Origin: Phycisphaerales bacterium
Lineage (GTDB): Bacteria > Planctomycetota > Phycisphaerae > Phycisphaerales > SM1A02
Reading direction: 5' to 3'
DNA length: 57,041 nucleotides
NCBI GenBank assembly: GCA_028278245.1
Contig: JANQEQ010000153.1
Coordinates: 1-57,041 of the forward strand
Under the pieces are notes generated by a model that made no database searches, was not told where the DNA came from, and was given only the letters and a program-made list of their open reading frames with translations. The position numbers were made by a program, and so were the translations under genes. This document shows, piece by piece, positions 35,420 to 42,428 of this stretch (positions are counted from its first letter, which is position 1; the number at the start of each line of letters is the position of its first letter).

Positions 35420-36631
35420 ATGGAAGAAAAGCTTCCTATGACCAAGCCCGTGCCTGAAAAGTCCGCTGCGCTCCTCTTTACTGCCTTTGAACCCAGCGGC
35501 GATGCTCTGGCTGCACCTGTGATTCAGCTGCTCCTGAAGAATTATCCTGAAATGGCAATTTATGCCTGGGGTGGACCTCGCATGGCGGAAGCGGGTGCGA
35601 CACTCATTGATAACTCGGTCGACGATGCGGCAATGGGATTGAGCGCGCTGAAGAAAATCTCCACTGTGCGGCGTCATATCAAGCGCATCAAGCAGTGGAC
35701 AAAATCGTGCCGTGTGCTGGGGCATGTGGCAGTCGATTCCCCGGCGGCGAATTTCCCGATCTGTAAAATTATGCGGGCATCAGGGGCGCGAGTCATTCAT
35801 CTGGCGGCTCCGCAACTCTGGGCGTGGGGAACCTGGCGGGCCCGTAAACTTCGCAAACTTACGGACATGGTTCTGTGTCTGCTTCCGTTCGAAGAACAGT
35901 GGTTCACAGATCGCGATATACCTGCGAGTTTCATAGGACATCCGCGTTTGAATCGGGCGCTGGATAAGGAATACATCCACACGCACATGCACAATCTACC
36001 CCAAGGTGCGCCGCGGTTGGCAATCTTCCCCGGCTCGCGGCCACAGGAAATCCGGGCAAACCTTCGCTTGCTATTCAACGTGTATGTGGAGTTGCAATCT
36101 CGTCATGCAGGTATGGGCGGAATTATCGTTGCCGCAAACGGGGATCTGGCGCAGATGATTCGCAAGCGAATTAAACTTTTCCCCACAGGCCTGCACCTGA
36201 TCACCCAACAGGTTGATCCCTGCATCGCCTGGTGCGACCTGGCGCTGGCAGTATCAGGCACGGTAACCCTGGATATCACACGTCACTGCAAACCGATGAT
36301 TGGCGTGTACCGAACGAGCGCATTCTCCTGGCTTGCTTCGAAAATATTACTCCGCACACCGTTCTGTCTGCTACCCAACATCATTGCGGGACGGGAGATT
36401 GTGCCGGAGTTTGTCCCGTACTGCGGCGGCCCAACTCCCATTGTCAAACAAATTTCTCGTTACTTTCTCGATTCGAAAAATGCTGCGGTGCAACGGGCAG
36501 AGTTAGCACGAATTTGCCAGCGTTATCAATATAAACATCCGGCAGTAGAGGCAGCACGATCAATTGGTAAGATCATTGGTTTGAAACCACTTCCCAAAGC
36601 ACCGACTGTGCCGAAAACGAGCGCAGATTAG
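35420..36631 (+). CDS. lpxB: lipid-A-disaccharide synthase
   Basis: 403 residues. GT-B fold with LpxB markers: 'FPGSRPQEIRANLRL', 'LAVSGTVTLDITRHCKPMIGVYR', 'SWLASKILLRTPFCLLPNIIAG', and 'HLAAPQLWAWGTWRARKL'. The normally strict 'GExSGD' is replaced by 'FTAFEPSGDALA', and the usual 'DxPDFN' site reads 'VDSPAANFP'. The enzyme joins UDP-diacylglucosamine and lipid X at the membrane. The ATG at 35420 has no clear ribosome-binding site; the ATG at 35438 has GGAAG at a better distance, so the true start may be six codons later. Divergent from aspS. Confidence 0.9.
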   Translation: MEEKLPMTKPVPEKSAALLFTAFEPSGDALAAPVIQLLLKNYPEMAIYAWGGPRMAEAGATLIDNSVDDAAMGLSALKKISTVRRHIKRIKQWTKSCRVLGHVAVDSPAANFPICKIMRASGARVIHLAAPQLWAWGTWRARKLRKLTDMVLCLLPFEEQWFTDRDIPASFIGHPRLNRALDKEYIHTHMHNLPQGAPRLAIFPGSRPQEIRANLRLLFNVYVELQSRHAGMGGIIVAANGDLAQMIRKRIKLFPTGLHLITQQVDPCIAWCDLALAVSGTVTLDITRHCKPMIGVYRTSAFSWLASKILLRTPFCLLPNIIAGREIVPEFVPYCGGPTPIVKQISRYFLDSKNAAVQRAELARICQRYQYKHPAVEAARSIGKIIGLKPLPKAPTVPKTSAD

Positions 36632-36929
36632 ATCGTACATTCCTACCTGTTTAGGTGTGAAAGACCAAATCGATCCTCAATGCGTCCTCGAATCCAACCT
36701 TTTTGACGTTTTGCAATACTGTCTTGATGGCAACCCTTTGTCTGACACGGATTGTCGATCGCTCAAAACAGTATCCCACGAGGGAGTTGCCTTTTCAATT
36801 GTGCGTTATATTTCGAATGTTGTTACAATATCTGCGTTTATACCTTTTCAACACAGCGTTTCGCTACGTAATCCCCGCAGTTTGTCATTAGCATCCCAGC
36901 AAGGCCTTCTCTCCCTCGGATATCCTAAA
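36632..36929. other. 298-base intergenic region
   Basis: Between lpxB (plus) and the PEP-CTERM gene (minus), which converge here. A plus-strand frame from 36657 runs into the PEP-CTERM gene, but its composition (Ser-rich end, no domain) looks non-coding. I see no strong hairpin. Confidence 0.4.
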
Positions 36930-37523
36930 TCAGTGCTGCCTTCGTCTTCGTTCAAAGATTCCCATGAGAAGTAGCAAAGTGCATGTGCCAGCGCTTGGTA
37001 CGACACCCCCAAAATGCAAATCGTCAACTGAGACTGATCCTCCTGTAGGATCGAGAATAACTGCTTTATCAAATCCAATATCCGATATCAAACCAAGGAA
37101 ACCGGCTCCATATACAAGACTGGTATAGAGCAGTTCATTGTCATGATATAACTCAATTTGCATGGCACCCGGATACTCTACGGCAATACCTGTCAGATCA
37201 AAATCATATTCGGTTGTGATCGCTGCTGCATATGTGTTATTTGTTAATCCCCATCCGTCGTTGGGAAATATATTCCAATTATTGCGGATAAAATCGTAGC
37301 CGCTCGTAAAGTGAATACCTAAGTCTGCATATTGCTCAGTAATTATTGTACCTTCATCAAAATGCGTGAAATCAATGGTCGTAAATTCTCCCACATCTGA
37401 TCCCCACTGATATTGATCACCGTAAATTACAACTTCTGCACACGCTCTCTGATGACCACAAATGATTATCAGTAGTACAGAAAGTAATAAAGTGAATATT
37501 TGCACTTTGTGTTGAAGATACAT
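36930..37523 (-). CDS. secreted protein with PEP-CTERM-like sorting tail
   Basis: 197 residues from the ATG at 37523, which has GGGAGAG upstream. A signal peptide ('FTLLLSVLLIIICGHQRACA') is followed by a beta-rich domain with 'TTIDFTHFDEGTIITEQYADLGIHFTSG' in segments, a common opening of PEP-CTERM proteins. The chain ends with the three-part sorting signal: 'VPSAGT', a hydrophobic helix of about 12 residues, and 'RRRRQH'. The motif has SA where the standard form has EP, a variation seen in planctomycetes. It is the only candidate substrate in the window for the exosortase at 8906. No catalytic residues seen; probably structural or adhesive. Confidence 0.8.
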   Translation of the reverse strand: MYLQHKVQIFTLLLSVLLIIICGHQRACAEVVIYGDQYQWGSDVGEFTTIDFTHFDEGTIITEQYADLGIHFTSGYDFIRNNWNIFPNDGWGLTNNTYAAAITTEYDFDLTGIAVEYPGAMQIELYHDNELLYTSLVYGAGFLGLISDIGFDKAVILDPTGGSVSVDDLHFGGVVPSAGTCTLLLLMGIFERRRRQH

Positions 37524-37567
37524 ATAACTCTCCCCTTTATTGTATAAGACCATTTGAATCTAACATA

Positions 37568-39262
37568 TTACTGAGTCAATAAACTATTCAAGCATTGTTT
37601 TGTGATTTCCCTGTCTTCATAGTCCAAGCACTGTTCAACCTGCTCCCAGGTCACTCTACCAGTCTCTAAGGCTGTTAATCCGCCTGTATTCATCCATTCA
37701 TTAAACCAGTTTCCACTACTATTGGAGTTCCCAGATCCCTTTGATCCAGGACAGGGTCCCCATGCAGCCAATATTGCAAAAATATCATCAATATTCACGA
37801 GACCATCGAAAGTGACATCAGCTGAGCATAAGACACCTATTTCACATTCACCCCATTGACCTTGTGCAGCAAATATATCATTAATATCGACCAGACTATC
37901 GCCTGTAAGATCATGGTAACACTCTGGGACCGGTGTCAACAAGAATGCATGCGGTTCAAGTGTGGGTGGGGTTTCAGTGTCGAATTCACCATCCCCCCAT
38001 CCAACAATCCAACCATCATTGTTGATATCTAGAGCCTGCCAAAGAAAGTACTCATCGCCACCGATCTCACGCCAATAGTCACGAATAATCCCTTCTGCAT
38101 TGAGATCGGTTACTGTCCATCCAGAGGCAGTTTCTTCCCAAAGAAGGGCTTGATCAGTATCATCATCCCACCCTACAACTTGGAGTTGACCGGTTTCAGA
38201 ATTGCCATTGTTGATTGCTTCAGCCTCACTCTCATTACCCTCATGACCGGTAGGCATAACATCCCCCAACACAAAATACTCGGTCGGAATCGTCGTACCC
38301 CTCCAGAAAAACGCTTGCTTGACATAACTTCCGTTTTCTCGGGCGAAACCCACACTCACGATATCGTCACTAGATTCTACATATCCAATACCTCGTCCTT
38401 CAGAGTGACGATCCGTTCGTATTCCAGTGTGAGCTTGTGCTTGTAGATGCGTATACAAATAAGATCCACGACTATATGGGCCATCAGGGAATCCGGGGCA
38501 AGCCTCTTTAGTATCCGCAGACACGAAACCATTGATCCAGAACGTTTCCTCTGCATCCATTACAACATCACGTGCGTGGCTGCTGAATAGACAAGAACAA
38601 TCACGTGCCTGCAATATATCGAGTATAAAATGTTCTGCACTCACATCTACTTGAAAAGCGCGCGTGAATAAGCCATCCCATGGCTGATCACATGGTAGTC
38701 TGTAACACTTGCCGAGATACTCAGAATCCCCCACGACATATGCAGGAACTGAATCAGAAATAGCATTACCACGACTCCATTCAGCACCATCAATTACACC
38801 AAGTTGAAAGAGATTAGCTGGAGCTATTTCGAGATCTTCCCGTAGTTCCCATACGACAGCTTCGCTTCCAAATTCTTGTTCAATCCCACCTACCTGGCCA
38901 ACGATTAGTCCGGCAGAATTGATGTCGCGAGCTATACTAGGTTGAGCCTCGTTTTCAAGTGTAAAGCCTGTAAGATCATATACACCTGCCGGTTTCCCAT
39001 ATGCTGGTTCGGGGAAGCATACTGCGGCATGGATCTCTTGACCCGACTGGAATCTTTTTGCAAAGACAACTTGTCCCAACTCGTTGATTCCAAAACTTCC
39101 CATAGTTGAAACATTCGGTGTGAAGTCGTCCCCCAAGTAACCAAGATCCGTAACGCGATACCGATATGGGGGAGGATCTGCTTGTGCTGATACAGGTATC
39201 AGGAGGACACCGAGTAGAGTGACAATGCTAAAACACCATACAATCAACCTGCAGTTAAACAT
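37568..39262 (-). CDS. secreted HAF-repeat-like protein with dockerin-type calcium-binding pair
   Basis: 564 residues from the ATG at 39262, with GGGAGG seven bases upstream (a GTG codon immediately before could also start). A signal peptide is followed by 'YRVTDLGYLGDDFTPNVSTMGSFGINELGQVV', the style of HAF repeats ('DLG..G....A.GIN..GQVVG'). Related units 'ARDINSAGLIVGQVG', 'GNAISDSVPAYVVGD', 'EAINNGNSETGQLQVVGW' and 'ALDINNDGWIVGWG' follow. Near the end are two dockerin-like loops, 'DLTGDSLVDINDIFAAQGQW' and 'DVTFDGLVNIDDIFAILAAW', typical of Phycisphaerae cell-surface proteins. Function unknown; probably surface-attached. It is 44 bases upstream of the PEP-CTERM gene on the same strand. 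Confidence 0.82.
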   Translation of the reverse strand: MFNCRLIVWCFSIVTLLGVLLIPVSAQADPPPYRYRVTDLGYLGDDFTPNVSTMGSFGINELGQVVFAKRFQSGQEIHAAVCFPEPAYGKPAGVYDLTGFTLENEAQPSIARDINSAGLIVGQVGGIEQEFGSEAVVWELREDLEIAPANLFQLGVIDGAEWSRGNAISDSVPAYVVGDSEYLGKCYRLPCDQPWDGLFTRAFQVDVSAEHFILDILQARDCSCLFSSHARDVVMDAEETFWINGFVSADTKEACPGFPDGPYSRGSYLYTHLQAQAHTGIRTDRHSEGRGIGYVESSDDIVSVGFARENGSYVKQAFFWRGTTIPTEYFVLGDVMPTGHEGNESEAEAINNGNSETGQLQVVGWDDDTDQALLWEETASGWTVTDLNAEGIIRDYWREIGGDEYFLWQALDINNDGWIVGWGDGEFDTETPPTLEPHAFLLTPVPECYHDLTGDSLVDINDIFAAQGQWGECEIGVLCSADVTFDGLVNIDDIFAILAAWGPCPGSKGSGNSNSSGNWFNEWMNTGGLTALETGRVTWEQVEQCLDYEDREITKQCLNSLLTQ

Positions 39263-39405
39263 CACATGGCCTCCCTTATTGAAGATGAATAAATCGCCTT
39301 ATCATGAAATATACATCAAAACCATAGAACTCCTGGGTATGAATGTGAAAAAAAGCACAGTTTTGTGTTTATATGGACAGTATTTCCAAATGTCACAAAC
39401 TCACC

Positions 39406-39460
39406 GACAACATGTTGTCACTGACTCAGGGATTTCCCTGAGACAGCTAGTTGTCACTCC
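39406..39460. promoter_or_regulatory. palindrome cluster upstream of the dockerin/PEP-CTERM genes
   Basis: A perfect 14-bp palindrome GACAACATGTTGTC (39406-39419) is followed by an 8-bp stem CTCAGGGATTTCCCTGAG (39425-39442). The 8-mer TTGTCACT occurs on both sides (39415-39422 and 39451-39458). It lies about 145-200 bases upstream of the start at 39262, within a region without genes, and could be an operator or a hairpin terminator for the gene ending at 39532. Confidence 0.4.
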
Positions 39461-39531
39461 TGGATCCGTGTGTCTAATTACTGATGATTACCGGCCGTTA
39501 ATACTGAGTAGAATCTAAACTTCACGTCGAT

Positions 39532-40170
39532 TCAGAGATGATGGACCGGATAAAGGGTCAGGGCGCAGAGCTTATGTCCGAGACGATCATTGATCGGGAT
39601 AAAACGTTGATAGGGTGAGCCGATGGGTACACCACGCTTCAGACAACGATCCTGCCAGATTCCAAGGTCGTTGGTTGCCACTTCCTCATCACTCACAAAC
39701 AGGATAAGTAAAATACCCGCATGTAATATGTCGTATTCCCTGCTTAACTTGGAAACATCACGACGGACCGGCGAAAGTAATTGCGAAGTGTATTGATAGT
39801 TGGCACCTTCCTCATTGAACTGAGATACAACTTTCACTTCCAGCCAGAATGCATCTTCAAGTGCAACGGCGTCAGCCGGTTCAAACAGTGTTGCCTTGGA
39901 ATCCGGCTCGACAAGCTGTCGACTATCGGGAGTGAGAACCAGATCGCACCGCTGGCCTTCTGATTCTTTTCGATGGAGCCGAGCAGCAGGATATCGCACT
40001 TCGCGCTGCACACCGTAGCCCGCTCTTCGCAGAATGTCCGCCAGAATTGGATGCAATGCGACCTCATCCAGCGCATCCAGCCCGCGCACCGCATGTTCGA
40101 CATCCAGTTGTGCTGCATGTTGCGCGATCCCCTCCGACAGTACATCTGCAATCTCGGCCAGGGACCACAT
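39532..40170 (-). CDS. PD-(D/E)XK nuclease-like protein of unknown function
   Basis: 212 residues, no signal peptide. An N-terminal helix is followed by 'EVALHPILADILRRAGYGVQREVRYP' (Glu36), then 'RCDLVLTPD' (Asp76) and 'FWLEVKVVSQFNEEG' (Glu111-x-Lys113). The order E...D...ExK on successive strands fits the PD-(D/E)XK fold used by restriction and repair nucleases. Much of the C-terminal half is an alternating strand/helix pattern. No methyltransferase or helicase lies next to it. Could also be an inactive nuclease-fold protein. Confidence 0.65.
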   Translation of the reverse strand: MWSLAEIADVLSEGIAQHAAQLDVEHAVRGLDALDEVALHPILADILRRAGYGVQREVRYPAARLHRKESEGQRCDLVLTPDSRQLVEPDSKATLFEPADAVALEDAFWLEVKVVSQFNEEGANYQYTSQLLSPVRRDVSKLSREYDILHAGILLILFVSDEEVATNDLGIWQDRCLKRGVPIGSPYQRFIPINDRLGHKLCALTLYPVHHL

Positions 40171-40202
40171 GACAAAATAGTAATCATCGCGACGCTAACG
40201 AG

Positions 40203-40232
40203 AAAGCCCCGGGAAAGGTATCCCGAGGCTTT
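40203..40232 (-). terminator. strong hairpin after the AGCS transporter gene
   Basis: AAAGCCCCGGGA (40203-40214) pairs with TCCCGAGGCTTT (40221-40232), with one mismatch and a 6-base loop. It lies 30 bases past the stop of the minus-strand gene ending at 40262 and before the next minus-strand start at 40170. It would end transcription of the transporter pair. Confidence 0.65.
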
Positions 40233-40261
40233 GGGAAATCATAGATTTCATTCAATTGGGA

Positions 40262-42355
40262 TCAATCCTCGACATCCTTGCCGCTGATCACATCCTCAAT
40301 CTTCGGACGGCCCTTGCGCTTGAACATGCCCGCTTTGAGTTTGACGTCATACTCGCGCAGGCAGCGCACGGCAAGGAAGCCTAGACACAGGACAATGGGG
40401 ATATTCGACCAGAGCATCGCGCCAGTCCCCAAGTCCATCAGGTTTTCCATATCTGCCGTGTCAGTTACCCACACTGCGGCAAAGATGATCCCGGCAAGGT
40501 AGACCAGCTTGTAGGGCAGCACACTGCGCGCACCGAGCATGTAAATCATTCCCTGTTCGCCGTAGTAACTCCAGGAGATCATGGTGGAAACAGCAAAGAG
40601 CCAGGCCGCAATGGTGACGAGCCACTTGCCCAATCCGGGGAACTGTCGATCAAATGCATGCGCGGTGAGCGGTGCGCCATCGTACTTGCGGAACATCCCC
40701 GCATCTTCCACCAGTGTTGGCTCTACGGTAGAAGCGATCGTTCCCCAGTCGATCAATACTGTTCCATTATCGAGACTTGCCTGGCCTTCCAGCCGGTGTC
40801 GTCGGTAATCCGATGTTGAGCTGTACTTATTTAAATTTTCATTACGATCAGCTATGACAATGGTAAAGACATCATCCAGGTGGTGCCAGAGATAGGCATT
40901 GTCATCGGTGATATTGATTTCACGTGGCGCAGAGAGCAAACCCCAAAGTGGTCTGTCATCAGAAGGATCATCTTCCGTGCCGCCGTCATCAATAGCAGGG
41001 GTATGAGCCGGCATGGCTGCAAGTTCACCAACGGTTACCGCATCGCCAGTCTGCTGGTGGATCGTTTTCAGTTGAAGATCGATTGCCTCAGGTACGGCAA
41101 CAGTGGCGTAGGTTCCCCATTCAACGATGAGTGTTCCATCATCCGTTTCAGCCAGTATTCCGTGCAACTTGTTTGCCGGAGCAATCCCATTGGCACCATG
41201 CCCGACCGTGGCATAAAGCTCCAGATACACATCGGAACCGATCTCGGCATTTTCAGATGGATTATTGATCTTACTCTCAGTAAAAGAGAATGCCGGGGTA
41301 ATGACCGGAGTTGTATCAAAGCTCATCAAAGGATCGCGATTCCACGTTCCTGTGCTGAGGATCACGAGGCCGGTGAGGGTGCAGATGCACAGGGTGTCAA
41401 TGAAGGGGCCGATACCGCCGATGATCCCTTCGCGTGCCGGCTCGTCGGTTTTAGCTGCCGCGTGGGCAATCGGAGCAGAACCCTGGCCGGCTTCGTTGCT
41501 GAACAGTGCCCGACGCAGTCCCTGGCTGAACGCCCAGCCCATCGTGCCGCCGAGGAAAGCGCCCGTGGCTTCATTGGGGGAGAATGCACTCTTGAATATC
41601 AACGCAAAGTAACCTGGGATCTCGGGGATATGCATCGCGATCACCGCGAGAGCGGAGAGCAGATAGAGCACGCACATGAACGGGACGAGTTTTCCCGCCA
41701 CGGTCCCGATGCGCTTGATCCCGCCGACGATCACGAGGCCGACGATAATCGCCAGCACAATGCCCGTCAGGATCTTGGGGATATCGAAATAGGTGTCGGA
41801 CAGATTGGCGACGTTCCACGACTGGAACATGTTGCCGCCGGTAAACGCGCTGATGAGCAGTGTTATGCAGAAAAACCAGGCAAAGCACTTTCCAAAGATC
41901 AGCCAGAATCCCCCACGTCTGGCGATGACTTTGTCCACCACCCACATCGCCCCGCCGTGCGGATTATCCGGATCGTCTACATTCCGGTACATCTGCGAAA
42001 GTGTGATCTCGACTGTTTTGAGGGCCATGCCGAACACGCCGGTGAGCCACATCCACACGAGCGCCCCCGGCCCACCGGCTCCGATGGCCAGTGCCACCCC
42101 ACCAATATTCCCCAATCCGATCGTTGCGGAGAGAGCCGCTGAGAGTGCCTGGAAGTGGTTGATCGCGCCGGGATCATCCGGATCGTCATAGAGTCCCCGA
42201 ATCACCGCAATACCGTGGGTCATGGCGCGATACTGGCCGAACTTCGTCCAGATCGTGAAGATCAGACCCACCGCGAGCAGACCGAAAAAGGTCCACGGCC
42301 CCCACATGATATCTCCACCGAGTTTTCCGGTGATTTCAAAAAACGTTTCCAGCAT
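40262..42355 (-). CDS. sodium:alanine/glycine symporter (AGCS family) with large extracellular insert
   Basis: 697 residues from the ATG at 42355, with GTGAGG at a good distance; a GTG at 42367 would add four. AGCS hallmarks: 'ALSATIGLGNIGGVALAIGAGGPGALVWMW', 'SQGLRRALFSNEAGQGSAPIAHAAA', and 'FAVSTMISWSYYGEQG'. Normal family members are about 450-550 residues. Here about 220 residues (counted from the GTG start, about 344-565) are inserted after 'LVILSTGTWN', at a loop between two membrane helices. The insert holds two related units ('DDGTLIVEWGTYAT' and 'DNGTVLIDWGTIAS'). Imports small neutral amino acids with Na+. The next gene upstream, 73 bases away, is another Na+ transporter. Confidence 0.92.
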   Translation of the reverse strand: MLETFFEITGKLGGDIMWGPWTFFGLLAVGLIFTIWTKFGQYRAMTHGIAVIRGLYDDPDDPGAINHFQALSAALSATIGLGNIGGVALAIGAGGPGALVWMWLTGVFGMALKTVEITLSQMYRNVDDPDNPHGGAMWVVDKVIARRGGFWLIFGKCFAWFFCITLLISAFTGGNMFQSWNVANLSDTYFDIPKILTGIVLAIIVGLVIVGGIKRIGTVAGKLVPFMCVLYLLSALAVIAMHIPEIPGYFALIFKSAFSPNEATGAFLGGTMGWAFSQGLRRALFSNEAGQGSAPIAHAAAKTDEPAREGIIGGIGPFIDTLCICTLTGLVILSTGTWNRDPLMSFDTTPVITPAFSFTESKINNPSENAEIGSDVYLELYATVGHGANGIAPANKLHGILAETDDGTLIVEWGTYATVAVPEAIDLQLKTIHQQTGDAVTVGELAAMPAHTPAIDDGGTEDDPSDDRPLWGLLSAPREINITDDNAYLWHHLDDVFTIVIADRNENLNKYSSTSDYRRHRLEGQASLDNGTVLIDWGTIASTVEPTLVEDAGMFRKYDGAPLTAHAFDRQFPGLGKWLVTIAAWLFAVSTMISWSYYGEQGMIYMLGARSVLPYKLVYLAGIIFAAVWVTDTADMENLMDLGTGAMLWSNIPIVLCLGFLAVRCLREYDVKLKAGMFKRKGRPKIEDVISGKDVED

Positions 42356-42428
42356 CGCATACCTCACAGTTGTTGAATGGTGCTGATGTCAACGGCGTAC
42401 TGTTGGCCATCAGTTTCAACTCTCAGAA

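Noticed and set aside
36657-36974. 105-codon plus-strand frame after lpxB
   Set aside because: It overlaps the 3' end of the PEP-CTERM gene, has no ribosome-binding site and no domain.
39219-39518. 99-codon plus-strand frame over the dockerin gene start
   Set aside because: It overlaps the signal peptide coding region and the palindrome cluster, and has no recognisable content.
40880-42142. 420-codon plus-strand frame, very rich in His, Asp and Arg
   Set aside because: It is the antisense shadow of the AGCS transporter; the composition is that of reverse-complemented membrane-protein codons.
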